This document shows, piece by piece, positions 1 through 8,446 of a stretch of DNA of 64,000 bases. Source of the DNA: Candidatus Saccharimonadota bacterium. Lineage in GTDB: Bacteria > Patescibacteriota > Saccharimonadia > Saccharimonadales > Saccharimonadaceae. The position numbers and the translations under genes are program-made. Below the pieces are notes generated by a model, which did not search any database, was not told the DNA's origin, and saw only the letters and a list, made by a program, of their open reading frames with translations. Numbering within the stretch: position 1 is the first letter of the stretch; each line of letters starts with the position of its first letter. The stretch spans positions 1 through 64,000 of the forward strand of contig JAKSSX010000004.1 in assembly GCA_024402895.1 (NCBI GenBank), in the 5' to 3' direction.

Positions 1-206
1 CTCTAGTGTATCGGTTGTGGCCACCTGCTGCATTGCCGAGTAGCTATGTTCGGAATAGATAAGCGCTGAAAGCATATTAAGCGCGAAACTAACTCCAAGA
101 TAAGAATTCCCTATGACCTCCCAGAAAGATGATCTGGTTGATAGGCGCAAGGTGGAAGTATGGTAACATATGGAGCCGAAGCGTACTAATAGAGGCATTG
201 CCTTTT
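1..206 (+). rRNA. rrl: 23S rRNA, 3' end (partial)
   Basis: The sequence matches the conserved end of bacterial 23S rRNA: GCTGAAAGCAT near 66, GGTTGATAGGC near 137 and the CGTACTAATAGA segment near 182 occur in the usual order and spacing. The gene enters from the left edge, so its 5' part (and probably 16S) lies outside the window. The mature 3' end is estimated at about 205 from the alignment in memory and is uncertain by several bases. Confidence 0.95.
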
Positions 207-213
207 TATGTCT

Positions 214-251
214 CTTCTATTAGGATTTTGCTTGCAAAATGTTAATAGAAG
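214..251 (+). other. Stem-loop in the 23S-5S spacer
   Basis: CTTCTATTA (214-222) pairs with TAATAGAAG (243-251), and inside it ATTTTGC pairs with GCAAAAT, giving a long hairpin just after the 23S 3' end. A second hairpin (ATCTTAC / GTAAGAT) sits near 332-353. These are probable rRNA processing structures. The rest of the 207-391 spacer holds no tRNA or reading frame I can support. Confidence 0.5.
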
Positions 252-391
252 GAGTAGACTTAACTAGTAACTGATGTTCAATTTCATTAAGAAATTAATG
301 AATCATCAGAGTCAATTAAAATCCTAATTCACATCTTACATCGAGGTAAGATTCTAATACAGAGCCGTTCGTGTTTGGCTCGCCCTTAGAG

Positions 392-515
392 TCTTTCCTC
401 GGTGTCCATGGCGCCAGGGAAATACCTGTTCCCATTCCGAACACAGAAGTCAAGACTGGTCGCGGCGATTATACTGCTTTGCGGGAAACTAGCAAGATGC
501 CGAATTATACGAAAG
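392..515 (+). rRNA. rrf: 5S rRNA
   Basis: The block CCATTCCGAACACAGAAG (about 433-450) is the conserved loop B/C region of 5S rRNA, preceded by the GGTGTCCATGGCGCCAGGG segment and followed by helix IV/V sequence. CTTTC at the 5' side and GAAAG at the 3' side can form helix I. The ends are approximate because the 3' strand of helix I abuts the terminator stem. Confidence 0.9.
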
Positions 516-540
516 GCTACCTGAACGGGTAGCCTTTTGT
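515..540 (+). terminator. rRNA operon terminator
   Basis: GGCTACC (515-521) pairs with GGTAGCC (528-534) and is followed by TTTT. It lies directly after 5S rRNA and would end the rRNA transcript. Confidence 0.85.
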
Positions 541-576
541 CTTGTCAAAAAAATTTTGGTTAAAATATAACAATAA

Positions 577-608
577 AAATACGCCTCATTTCGAAGCGTA
601 TTTTTTTT
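577..608. terminator. Bidirectional terminator
   Basis: AAATACGC (577-584) pairs with GCGTATTT (596-603), with a T-run on the plus side and an A-run before it on the other. It can serve as the terminator of the minus-strand gene that ends at 615 and as a back-up for the rRNA operon. Confidence 0.75.
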
Positions 609-614
609 GTTTGC

Positions 615-854
615 CTAAGCCTGGTTTGATTCTTGGCTTGTTTCCGGTTCTGAATTTCCGCCTGAGACGGATTCGATGATCTTAGGAATGCCAATAATAG
701 CTGCGACAATAAGTCCTACAAAGGCTGCAATAATCAAGATACCGGACAAAATGACGATAACTTTAGAAGAAGCCTTCATCTTAGGGACGAAGTCTTTATT
801 CTTTGCTTCATATTCTGCTGGTACTTTATATGGTTTATTAGTATCAATGCTCAT
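615..854 (-). CDS. Small single-pass membrane protein
   Basis: I do not recognise this 79-residue protein. It has a charged, Lys-rich N-terminal segment (about 1-28), one hydrophobic helix (about 31-56) and a short Ser/Glu/Gln-rich tail, so a cytoplasmic N-terminus with a membrane anchor is likely. A TATAAT box on the minus strand (861-866) lies only six bases before the ATG, which implies a leaderless mRNA. A perfect hairpin with T-run follows the stop. It stands alone between the rRNA operon and a divergent gene. Real promoter, start and terminator support a genuine gene, but the sequence gives no function. Confidence 0.75.
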   Translation of the reverse strand: MSIDTNKPYKVPAEYEAKNKDFVPKMKASSKVIVILSGILIIAAFVGLIVAAIIGIPKIIESVSGGNSEPETSQESNQA

Positions 855-924
855 ACTTTAATTATAAAGCATAGACCTCATAATTAAAAATCTCACCCAG
901 AAGGGCGTGCTAAAATAAAAATAT

Positions 925-1266
925 ATGCAGATACATCTAGATCCAGAAATATATGAACAGGTTGCAAATGGTACGAAGAATGTCGAAGCGCGCGTGAATG
1001 ACGAAAAGCGTCAGCAGCTAAAAGCTGGCGATGTAATTGAGGTTTTAAAGCGCCCAGACGAGGTTGAGTCGCTTAAAGTTAAGATCACTGACCTAAAATA
1101 TTTCAAAGACTTTAGTGAATTGGCAGATAATTATCCGATTGAGCGCCTTTATTCGCCTAGTTTTACTAAAGAGGAATATGTTGCGCTATTTCCAAAGTTT
1201 TATTCCGATGAAGAAATCAATAAATATGGCACTGTAGCTATCGAATTTGAGGTTGTAAATGAATAA
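925..1266 (+). CDS. ASCH/PUA-like domain protein
   Basis: This 113-residue protein opens with a pattern (Met-Gln-Ile-His-Leu then a GTKNVEARVND segment) typical of ASCH domains, a PUA-like beta-barrel fold associated with RNA binding. A small segment with YSPSFTKEEYVALFP and a C-terminal strand complete it, and its length fits a single stand-alone domain. A TAAAAT box (911-916) ends eight bases before the ATG, so translation probably starts on a leaderless mRNA. The stop overlaps the start of the next gene (CYTH domain) by eight bases, so the two are translationally linked. The fold call is fairly firm; the RNA target is unknown. Confidence 0.75.
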   Translation: MQIHLDPEIYEQVANGTKNVEARVNDEKRQQLKAGDVIEVLKRPDEVESLKVKITDLKYFKDFSELADNYPIERLYSPSFTKEEYVALFPKFYSDEEINKYGTVAIEFEVVNE

Positions 1267-1843
1267 TGAGATTGAAGCTAGCTTTCTAGATGTAAATAAA
1301 GACGAACTTCGTGCAAAGCTAAAGGAGCTTGGTGCAGAATGCGTTAAACCTGAAGTTAAAATGCGTCGCAGAGTCTTCGATACTGGTCCAAATTCCTACG
1401 CGCGCGTACGCGATGAAGGTGGTAAAATCGTCATGACTTACAAGAATTTCGAAGACGAAGATTCGATTATGGGCGTCAAGGAAGTTAATCTAACTGTAAA
1501 TGACTATAATGATGCGATTAAATTCTTAACTGGCTGCGGCTTAAAGCAAAAAGCCGACCAAGAAACATATCGCGAAACTTGGATTCTAGATGGTACTGAA
1601 ATTACGATTGATACTTGGCCATGGATTCCATCATACACCGAGATTGAAGGGAAAAGTGAAGAAGCGGTTTGGGCTGTAGCGGAAAAATTAGGCTTCAAAA
1701 AAGAAGACGCCATGTTCGGTGCAGTTGATAAAATCTACAACCATTATTATGGCGTAGAGGATAGAATTGTTAATCATGAAACGCCGGTAATTAATTTCGA
1801 GATTGATCCGCCTGAATGGGCAAAAGCAAAACGCGAGCAATAA
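1259..1843 (+). CDS. CYTH domain protein (class IV adenylate cyclase / triphosphatase family)
   Basis: The 194-residue product shows the CYTH plan: an N-terminal acidic pair (Glu4, Glu6), alternating basic residues (KMRRRVF, YARVRDE), a VKEVNLTV strand and a late acidic strand ending in DTWPWIPSYTEIEG. Family members bind triphosphate with metal inside a beta tunnel and act as triphosphatases or adenylate cyclases. The signature ExExK is changed here: position 8 is Ser instead of Lys, so substrate use may differ. It is coupled to the upstream ASCH gene by an eight-base overlap. Its 3' end overlaps the convergent membrane protein gene by 53 bases. The family is clear, the exact reaction is not. 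Confidence 0.8.
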   Translation: MNNEIEASFLDVNKDELRAKLKELGAECVKPEVKMRRRVFDTGPNSYARVRDEGGKIVMTYKNFEDEDSIMGVKEVNLTVNDYNDAIKFLTGCGLKQKADQETYRETWILDGTEITIDTWPWIPSYTEIEGKSEEAVWAVAEKLGFKKEDAMFGAVDKIYNHYYGVEDRIVNHETPVINFEIDPPEWAKAKREQ

Positions 1844-2417
1844 TATAAGCTCCGCCAAGCATGCCAATTAACCAAGCAAAAGTAGCTAGGAGTGACTGAT
1901 CGTAGACTCTTAAGAATGGATATGGCCCAACCCAGTTATGGGTTAGATTCATAATTATCCCAACTATGGCATACGCTATTGTAGGTGAAAGCGCGAAAAC
2001 TGCTGATTTCTTCGGTAGTTTTTCTGGCGCAAAGAAACTTAACATAACGACGCCGAATATAGGGCATAAAGTATGTGTATAGAGCATTGCGCCGTTGGTG
2101 AGTAGCCACCATAAATCACCCATCATCCACGATAGAACAGTTAATACAACAATGAAAGTTACGGTTGTCGTGCAGATAGACATATATGAGAATAAGTTTG
2201 CGAAATGCGGAATAACCTTTCTTTTGCCGCGAAGAACCTGGGTAGTAAAGAAAATGTTAATCAAACAAGTTATTAAGAGAAAGAGATTACTTAACTGCGT
2301 ATAAAATTGAAATGTATCGCCTCTACGATTTGCGATAGCGAGGCTTAAACCAATCATCTCGAGCACCGCAATAACTGCATTGCAGGCTAGATAAAGTGCA
2401 TATTTTTTCTTGTTCAC
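1791..2417 (-). CDS. Polytopic membrane protein (Pr6Pr-like)
   Basis: A 208-residue protein with about six hydrophobic helices, starting MNKKKYALYLACNAV and containing the FQFYTQLSNLF segment that I associate with the Pr6Pr family of six-helix membrane proteins of unknown role. The start is GTG one base after the stop of the upstream P-type ATPase gene, so it is likely translated by coupling; no separate promoter is visible. The 3' end runs 53 bases into the convergent CYTH gene. Family assignment is from remembered pattern and is moderate; membrane topology is directly visible. Confidence 0.65.
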   Translation of the reverse strand: MNKKKYALYLACNAVIAVLEMIGLSLAIANRRGDTFQFYTQLSNLFLLITCLINIFFTTQVLRGKRKVIPHFANLFSYMSICTTTVTFIVVLTVLSWMMGDLWWLLTNGAMLYTHTLCPIFGVVMLSFFAPEKLPKKSAVFALSPTIAYAIVGIIMNLTHNWVGPYPFLRVYDQSLLATFAWLIGMLGGAYIIARVLLLPIQADQSRN

Positions 2418-2418
2418 A

Positions 2419-4794
2419 CTACGATTTCTTTGCTAAATTTACTGACTTAGAAGGATTGAGAAGTGGTGATTTCTTGATGAATTTCTCCCATAACCAATCG
2501 ATAAATAAACCGACGTAATGAAGTAGCGGAACGGATAGTAATACGAGAACTGAGACAATAATGATGGCCGGGATAGAAATCGCGGTAAGGCTGAATAGCC
2601 AAGGAATTACGAAGAAGCAGAAAGCGGTGCCGGAGATACATAGGATAATAATTGCGCGCTTGTACCAGTCTAGCGGCTTCTTTGCAACGCGATAAATCAT
2701 CTGCATGCTAACTGCTGCAAGCAGGATTGTCGCACATGTGCCGACTTCTTGAATTGGAAGATTGAAGATTTGGCCAAGAATGACCAATGCTCCAACGAGT
2801 ATGAAATCTGTTAAGCCGCCAGGAATAGAACGCTGCAAAATATTACTTACGAAGCGACCGCGAATTAAATCATGGTTTGGCGCCTGCGAAAGTAGGAAAG
2901 CTGGGATGCCGATTCCGAATAGACTTACGAGTGATACTTGAGATGGAACGAGTGGATAGCTAAGCGCGAAGATAATTGATATAACTGCGGTAAGAACGGA
3001 GAATACATTCTTTACTAGGAACAAACTACCACTGCGTTCTAGATTATTTACGACGCGACGACCTTCAGTCACGACGTCTGGCATACGAGCAAAATCAGAC
3101 TCGAGCAATACAAGCTGCGCCGCCTGTGCAGCTGCGTCACTACCACTAGCCATCGCTACGGAACAGTCGGCGTCGCGTAGTGCTAGAACGTCATTAACGC
3201 CATCTCCAGTCATCGCGACGATATGGCCATTATGCTGTAGGGCCTTAACGAACTTGCGTTTTTGCTCTGGCGTAACGCGACCGAAAACGGTATACTTCTT
3301 CATTGCTTCGGCGATTTCTTCGTCCGTAGTGAGCTTAGTTGCGTCGATATATTTGTCGGCGTTTACGATTTTTGCCTTCTTTGCAACCTCGGAAACAGTC
3401 AAAGGATTATCGCCGGAGATAACCTTAATTTCTACGCCCTGATCAGCGAAATACTTAAAGGTTTCTGGCGCATTCTCGCGAACTGGGTTCATGAGAGTGA
3501 TTAATGCAAGCGGGGTAACTTCTTTACTGAGTTTTTTGCCATTAACTTTGCCGTCATATTTAGCGACCAAGAGTACGCGATAACCCTTGCGACTATGCTT
3601 CTCGCACTCGCTGGAGATCTTCTTATAATCATCTCCTAGCAAGAATTCTGGCGCACCTAGAACGTAATTTTCGTCCTTAAAACTGACGCCGCTATATTTA
3701 AACTCAGAAGAGAAACCGGACACTGTCTGAGCTTTGCGATCGCTAGGCTTATCAAAATAGGCCTTAATCGCGGTCATAGTTGCATTGTCTGCTTTTTGCG
3801 CAGAAGCGAAATCACTCATTACTTCAAAGACCTTCTCGCGTGCAGTTTTATCGAGTGGGAAGTAGTCGGCGACGAGCATTGAATTGTCTGTAATAGTGCC
3901 GGTTTTATCTACGCAGAGTACGTCAACGCGAGCGAGCGTCTCAATACTCTTCATGTCGTGGAGCAATACTTTTTTCTGCGCTAACTTCATGGAAGAAATT
4001 GCCAAAGCGACGCTAGAAAGCAAGAATAAACCTTCTGGAATCATGCCAATAACAGCAGCGACGGCAGATTGAACTGCGGCCTGAGCGCCAGCCTGCTCGA
4101 AGAAATAACGCTGCACGAATAAGAAGCCGCCAATAGGAATAATAGCGATACCGGCAATCGTGACAATACGGTTGAGTGAGCGAATAATCTCGGATTGCTC
4201 TTTGGTTTTAATTTTCTTTGCCTGCAAGGTGAGCTTGGAAATATAAGAATCTGCGCCGACGGCGGTAAGTTGTGCACGGCATTCGCCGGAAACAATGAAG
4301 CTACCGGACATCAGATTATCGCCGGTTTTCTTCTTGATCTCGTCAGCCTCGCCAGTCAAAAGTGCTTCGTTTACAGAAACTTCACCGGAAAGAATCTTAG
4401 CGTCAGCAGGAATTTGGTTGCCGGCGCGAAATACTACAACGTCGTTTAGAACTAGCCATTCGGCGCTAATTTTACTTTCCTTACCTTCACGAATAACGCT
4501 AGCACTAGGAGCGTTAAGAATATTTAGACGATCGAGCGTGAGTTTTGCGCGAATTTCCTGAACGATACCAATTAAAGTGTTGGCAATAATAATCGGCAAG
4601 AATGTGATATCGCGCCAAGACTGGACCGAGATAAGTAGAATCGCAATGATCAAAAATACAAAGTTGAAATACGTAAAAGTATTGGAGGCGATGATTTTTT
4701 TGATGGATTTTGAAGGTGGTTTTACGGCAATATTTGCTTGGCCAGCCAAGCGAGCTTTGCGGACTTGTTCTCTTGTTAATCCAGTATTTTCCAT
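2419..4794 (-). CDS. P-type cation ATPase, CtpE-like (probable Ca2+ transport)
   Basis: This 791-residue protein carries all P-type ATPase signatures: LTGEA in the actuator domain (about 145-150), PEG in the membrane (about 253), the phosphorylated Asp296 in DKTGTIT and the TGDGVNDVLALRDAD hinge. The N-terminus has the Thr-Arg-Glu-Gln-Val-type opening of Ca2+/Mg2+ pumps, and the GSDAAAQAAQ-LVLLESDF region resembles mycobacterial CtpE, a Ca2+ uptake ATPase. There is no heavy-metal-binding N-domain and no CPC motif, so a soft-metal pump is unlikely. A TAAAAT box (4801-4806, minus strand) is six bases from the ATG, so the mRNA is leaderless. The Pr6Pr-like gene follows in the same transcript. 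The family is firm; ion identity is inferred. Confidence 0.9.
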   Translation of the reverse strand: MENTGLTREQVRKARLAGQANIAVKPPSKSIKKIIASNTFTYFNFVFLIIAILLISVQSWRDITFLPIIIANTLIGIVQEIRAKLTLDRLNILNAPSASVIREGKESKISAEWLVLNDVVVFRAGNQIPADAKILSGEVSVNEALLTGEADEIKKKTGDNLMSGSFIVSGECRAQLTAVGADSYISKLTLQAKKIKTKEQSEIIRSLNRIVTIAGIAIIPIGGFLFVQRYFFEQAGAQAAVQSAVAAVIGMIPEGLFLLSSVALAISSMKLAQKKVLLHDMKSIETLARVDVLCVDKTGTITDNSMLVADYFPLDKTAREKVFEVMSDFASAQKADNATMTAIKAYFDKPSDRKAQTVSGFSSEFKYSGVSFKDENYVLGAPEFLLGDDYKKISSECEKHSRKGYRVLLVAKYDGKVNGKKLSKEVTPLALITLMNPVRENAPETFKYFADQGVEIKVISGDNPLTVSEVAKKAKIVNADKYIDATKLTTDEEIAEAMKKYTVFGRVTPEQKRKFVKALQHNGHIVAMTGDGVNDVLALRDADCSVAMASGSDAAAQAAQLVLLESDFARMPDVVTEGRRVVNNLERSGSLFLVKNVFSVLTAVISIIFALSYPLVPSQVSLVSLFGIGIPAFLLSQAPNHDLIRGRFVSNILQRSIPGGLTDFILVGALVILGQIFNLPIQEVGTCATILLAAVSMQMIYRVAKKPLDWYKRAIIILCISGTAFCFFVIPWLFSLTAISIPAIIIVSVLVLLSVPLLHYVGLFIDWLWEKFIKKSPLLNPSKSVNLAKKS

Positions 4795-4848
4795 AGATAT
4801 ATTTTAACATGTCATTACGTTTAAGCTTCTAGTGATATACTAAGTAAT

Positions 4849-6072
4849 ATGACTGAGAAAACTGCGAAGAAAAATGAAACGAGGGAACTATATTATCAAA
4901 GTCCCGCGGTTGAACGTAAAGTAAATTTAACCACGACCGTTATCGTCGGTGCTGTCGCGCTATTTGGCGGCATTCTTTTGGGTGCTAACTGGGAAAAAAT
5001 TGACCCATATCTAAGCGGCAGAAAGCCAACCGAGGCGATAGATTTTTCATCCCTAAACACTGTGTATGAAAAACTTGCCGAAAACTACGATGGTACTCTC
5101 GATAAGACGAAAGTTATAGAAGAAGCTAAACGCGGTCTAGTAAATGCTGCTGGTGACGACTATACCTATTACCTTACTGCGACTGAAGCTGAAGAATTTG
5201 AAAAGGATCTTAATGGCGATGTTGGTGCTGGCGTTGGTGTTGAAATTGGCCAGCGTGATGGCTATGTAAAAGTTCTTCGTACTACCCCAGATAATCCTGC
5301 TCGCAAGGCTGGCGTTTTGGCTGGCGATATTATTTATAAAGCTGACGATGAAGATATTTCTGCTCTAAGCGTAGAAGACATTGCAAAGAAACTTCGTGGC
5401 GCGTCCGGTACGAAGGTCAAACTAACTGTTGTTCGTAATGGTGAGGAAAAATCCTTCGAGTTGACTCGCGAAACTATTAATAACGTTTCGGTCTATGCGG
5501 ATTACAAGGGTAAAACCGCAATTATTACAATTTCTCGCTTTGATCAGGATACTGGTCGCCTAGCAAGAGAAAAAGCCCAGGAAGCTATCAATAAGGGTTG
5601 TGATAAGTATATTATCGATCTTCGCGGTAATGGCGGTGGTTACGTCAGTGCTGCTAAGGAAGTTGCATCTCTCTGGATTGACGGTAAGATTGTTGTCGAA
5701 CAGAAATCTAGCAACGGTCTCTATAATGAAAAGACCTACGCAAATCGCGGACAGGCTATTCTCGCAGGCAAAAAGACTATCGTTCTAACTAATGGCTCAA
5801 CCGCTAGTGCAAGTGAAATTGTAGCAGGTGCGCTAAAAGACTACGGTCTAGCAACTTTGATTGGCGAAAAGACTTTCGGCAAGGGAAGTGTTCAGGCTCT
5901 TGAAGATTTCTTGAGTGGCGAGATGCTCCGTGTAACTGTTGCTAAGTGGTATACGCCAAACGGCAAAAATATCAATCATGAAGGTATTGAGCCGGATAAA
6001 AAAGTCGAGCGTAGCTTTGAGCAGATCAATAAAGATATCGATCCACAGCTAGACGCCGCATTGAAATATTAG
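4849..6072 (+). CDS. ctpA: S41 family C-terminal processing peptidase
   Basis: A 407-residue serine protease of the CtpA/Prc family. One membrane anchor lies at about 26-45, followed by a PDZ domain (about 120-200) that selects C-terminal tails. The catalytic domain has the GSTASASEI motif with probable nucleophile Ser320 and the FGKGSVQ motif with general base Lys345, at the spacing known for Prc. The protease domain would face outside and trim or degrade envelope proteins. A TATACT box (4836-4841) ends seven bases before the ATG. The promoter region is shared with the divergent P-type ATPase gene. Length and motif order match the family, with no missing residue. Confidence 0.93.
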   Translation: MTEKTAKKNETRELYYQSPAVERKVNLTTTVIVGAVALFGGILLGANWEKIDPYLSGRKPTEAIDFSSLNTVYEKLAENYDGTLDKTKVIEEAKRGLVNAAGDDYTYYLTATEAEEFEKDLNGDVGAGVGVEIGQRDGYVKVLRTTPDNPARKAGVLAGDIIYKADDEDISALSVEDIAKKLRGASGTKVKLTVVRNGEEKSFELTRETINNVSVYADYKGKTAIITISRFDQDTGRLAREKAQEAINKGCDKYIIDLRGNGGGYVSAAKEVASLWIDGKIVVEQKSSNGLYNEKTYANRGQAILAGKKTIVLTNGSTASASEIVAGALKDYGLATLIGEKTFGKGSVQALEDFLSGEMLRVTVAKWYTPNGKNINHEGIEPDKKVERSFEQINKDIDPQLDAALKY

Positions 6073-6106
6073 TTTGTGCTAAACTAGAAAGATAAAAGGA
6101 GGAATC

Positions 6107-7078
6107 ATGCCAGAGTTTGATGTTTTTCAGTGGGCGAACAATATCGATGAAATCAAAAACAACGTTTCAGTAGAACTATTTCTATTTAATAAAAACTACA
6201 CACCTTACAAGGTTCGCTACTCAGACGTCTTAATGCAGGCTATTCGTAGTCTCTTTATGCTCGAGGCAGTCGAGTATGTTATTAAAGAAGCTGATAAAGG
6301 TCTAGAATGCCGCGAATACGAGCTTTCCGATGGTGAAGATAAAGTTATTTATCGCATCGCGCTCGACAAAGTTGGCCGCGCAGAAACTCTCATTCATCTC
6401 ATCGAGAATGAATATAAGGATATTGCCTACTTTACTGATGATGAATATGAATTCAAGCGCATCAAGGGTATCGTAGCTAAGTTTAGTTATCCAGGCGAAG
6501 ATGGCAGCCAGAAGTCCTTCTATATCGCAAAGAATCTTACCGCGAGCGCAGCTCTTAAGGGTAAACTCAGCTGGGAGCTTAACGGTGAAAGTTTCGAACC
6601 TCTCACTGCGGATCTCGCAATCAAGGTTCCAGAGGGCAACGAAACTGCTATTGTTGATGGTCATATCGTAATCTTTAACCAGTCCAAGTTTGAAAAACTC
6701 TTCCAGTACGACTTTAAGCAGCAGCTTATCTCCGAGCAGAAAGCAAAAGAGCTTGAGGATGCTTATAAGCTTAGCTTCCCAGAAGGCCTCACTCTTAACG
6801 CTCTTCTCGAGGATAAAAAGCCTCTCGTAAAGAAGCTTCAGAGCGTCGAAATTGGCGAAATGACTCAAGAGCAGCTTCTCGATTATGCTGATGAAATGCA
6901 GCTCGAACTTATGACCGATGATGATAATAAAATCATCATCATGGACGATAAGGATCTCGGCATGTTTGTAAACCTTCTCAGCGAAGATTACTTTGTTTCT
7001 CCAGTAAATGGTCGTCGCTATGAAATTAAGAGCAAAAAACTCCTCGACGAACCAGAGGGCGAACCTCCACGTGGCTAA
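6107..7078 (+). CDS. DUF4868 domain protein (KwaB-like)
   Basis: A 323-residue soluble, acidic protein. The middle has the pattern DGHIVIFNQSKFEKLFQYD (about 184-202), and the C-terminus has LLSEDYFVSPVNGRRYEIKS (about 291-310). I recognise these as the core of DUF4868, the domain of KwaB in the two-gene Kiwa anti-phage system. No KwaA-like membrane partner lies next to it. Instead the gene overlaps a TatD-family nuclease by eight bases. It has a strong AAAGGAGG site just before the ATG and a TAAACT box near 6079, so unlike many neighbours it carries a short leader. The domain call is from memory of the family pattern; a defence role is inference only. Confidence 0.65.
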   Translation: MPEFDVFQWANNIDEIKNNVSVELFLFNKNYTPYKVRYSDVLMQAIRSLFMLEAVEYVIKEADKGLECREYELSDGEDKVIYRIALDKVGRAETLIHLIENEYKDIAYFTDDEYEFKRIKGIVAKFSYPGEDGSQKSFYIAKNLTASAALKGKLSWELNGESFEPLTADLAIKVPEGNETAIVDGHIVIFNQSKFEKLFQYDFKQQLISEQKAKELEDAYKLSFPEGLTLNALLEDKKPLVKKLQSVEIGEMTQEQLLDYADEMQLELMTDDDNKIIIMDDKDLGMFVNLLSEDYFVSPVNGRRYEIKSKKLLDEPEGEPPRG

Positions 7079-7847
7079 TTATCTAATTGATACGCATACT
7101 CATATTCATGACGATTCTGACCGTGGCGACATGGACGCTGCAAAGACTTTTTTGCATGCGCATGAGAATGGCATAGAAAAAATCATTACTATCGGCACTA
7201 GTCCAGCGGATTCCTTAAAAGCTAGGGATTTTGCCGAAGAATGGATGAAGCGCGGTGAGAAGATTTTCTGGACTTACGGCTATCATCCTAATGAATATGC
7301 CGAAAAAGACCGTGCAAATCTGCAGAATGACATAAAAATCGCTTCTGAGGCTATTAAAAGCACCCAGAACGTCGGTATCGGTGAAATAGGCCTAGATTAC
7401 CATTTTGACGGCTACAGCGCTGAAATGCAGCGAGAATTGCTTCTAGAGATACTTCAGCTCGCTCAGGATAATAAAAAGCCTGTCTCCTTCCATGTTCGCG
7501 ACGCATTTGAAGATTTCTGGCCAATCTTCGATAATTTTAAACTTCCTCCTTCGGTTATGCATTCCTTCTCGGATAGCAAGAAAAATCTCGAAGAGGCCCT
7601 TAATCGCGGCTTATATATTGGCGTGAACGGCCTATCGACTTTTGCCGATTTAGCGCACCCTCCTCTCGAGAGAATGATCTTCGAGACAGACGCTCCCTAC
7701 TTGACACCGAAGCCATTTCGTGGTACAATGAATATGCCAGGCTATGTCAAACATGTAGCCGAATGGGCAACCAATTACTACGAGGTTGATTTCGACAAAG
7801 TAGCAGAAATTACTACTGCAAATGCCGAAAAAATCTTCAAAATATAA
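7071..7847 (+). CDS. tatD: TatD family metal-dependent nuclease
   Basis: The product (258 residues from the GTG at 7071) is a TIM-barrel metallohydrolase: DTHTHIHDD at the N-terminus gives two metal His residues, followed by GEIGLDYH, HVRDAF, HSFSD and the late ETDAPYLTP motif. TatD proteins cleave DNA from the 3' side and act in DNA repair and degradation. An earlier in-frame ATG at 7008 would add 21 residues unlike the family, lying inside the preceding gene. The GTG immediately before ANYLIDTHTH is therefore preferred; it overlaps the upstream stop by eight bases. Family and catalytic residues are clear, and the coupling to a DUF4868 gene is the unusual part. Confidence 0.9.
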   Translation: MANYLIDTHTHIHDDSDRGDMDAAKTFLHAHENGIEKIITIGTSPADSLKARDFAEEWMKRGEKIFWTYGYHPNEYAEKDRANLQNDIKIASEAIKSTQNVGIGEIGLDYHFDGYSAEMQRELLLEILQLAQDNKKPVSFHVRDAFEDFWPIFDNFKLPPSVMHSFSDSKKNLEEALNRGLYIGVNGLSTFADLAHPPLERMIFETDAPYLTPKPFRGTMNMPGYVKHVAEWATNYYEVDFDKVAEITTANAEKIFKI

Positions 7848-7862
7848 AAGGGAGAGCTAGCT

Positions 7863-8126
7863 ATGTTCTATGAAGAGGATAATTCTGAATTTCAGTTGCC
7901 GATTCAAAATACTGCTGCATCGGCTGTAGTTTTTGAAGCTCCAAAAGCTCCAGTTTCTAGTGTCGCCGAAGCCGCAAAAGTAGAACCAGCTCAAAAACCT
8001 GCCCAGATCACTAATTCTTACACTCAAACAGACAAAATTTCGGATCAGGCACTTTTCGACGAATTGAATGCCGTATCAGAGGAAGTCTTAGCATGTCGCA
8101 ATCAAATCTTAAGCAAAATTTGCTAA
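7863..8126 (+). CDS. Small unknown Ala/Pro-rich protein
   Basis: I do not recognise this 87-residue protein. Its first 55 residues are low-complexity (Ala, Pro, Val, Glu, Gln), likely unstructured, followed by an acidic amphipathic helix ending in two Cys (CRNQILSKIC). A good GGGAG ribosome site precedes the ATG, 15 bases after the tatD stop, so it is the third gene of that transcript. Its 3' end overlaps the next gene by 34 bases in another frame. The ribosome site and the overlapping arrangement support that it is expressed. Confidence 0.6.
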   Translation: MFYEEDNSEFQLPIQNTAASAVVFEAPKAPVSSVAEAAKVEPAQKPAQITNSYTQTDKISDQALFDELNAVSEEVLACRNQILSKIC

Positions 8127-8446
8127 ATTTTTTACAAAGAAAACCAAACGCTGACGCACGCCGCAATGCAGCTGAGCGCGATTTAATTAACGCTGAATCT
8201 GCACTCGGTCGCACGCTTTTTGGTAACGTTGAGCCGGGTCATCAGCGCGAATTTTTCATGCATAAAAAGAATGTCTGGATTTGGCATGAAGATGGCAAGA
8301 CTATTCGTTATGAAGTTCGCGAAAATGGTGTCTATAAGAAAGTCGACGAGAATGGCTACCGTAAAGTAACCGGCGCCGAACTAGAGCATTTCCGCGCGGC
8401 AGCTAGCGCTTACTTGAAGCTTGTGAAGTCGCGGATTTATAAATAG
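8093..8446 (+). CDS. Unknown small basic protein
   Basis: A 117-residue basic protein that I do not recognise. It starts with an amphipathic Asn/Leu/Lys segment, then a helix with ADARRNAAERDLINAESALG, a predicted beta region around WIWHEDGKTIRYEVRENG and a C-terminal helix. It lies 34 bases inside the preceding gene, in another frame, and ends 44 bases inside the convergent permease gene. There is no signal peptide or membrane helix. The codon pattern resembles neighbouring genes, so it is likely real; function unknown. Confidence 0.65.
   Translation: MSQSNLKQNLLNFLQRKPNADARRNAAERDLINAESALGRTLFGNVEPGHQREFFMHKKNVWIWHEDGKTIRYEVRENGVYKKVDENGYRKVTGAELEHFRAAASAYLKLVKSRIYK

Noticed and set aside
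1791-1843. Convergent 53-base overlap (and 44 bases at 8403-8446) as antisense regulation
   Set aside because: Tail overlaps are expected in such a compact genome and I see no terminator or promoter that would make them regulatory.
7008-7070. ATG at 7008 as the tatD start
   Set aside because: It would add 21 residues with no family match inside the preceding gene; the GTG at 7071 abuts the conserved DTHTH start.
6107-7078. A complete Kiwa defence system
   Set aside because: No KwaA-like four-helix membrane gene adjoins the DUF4868 gene; neighbours are a protease and TatD.
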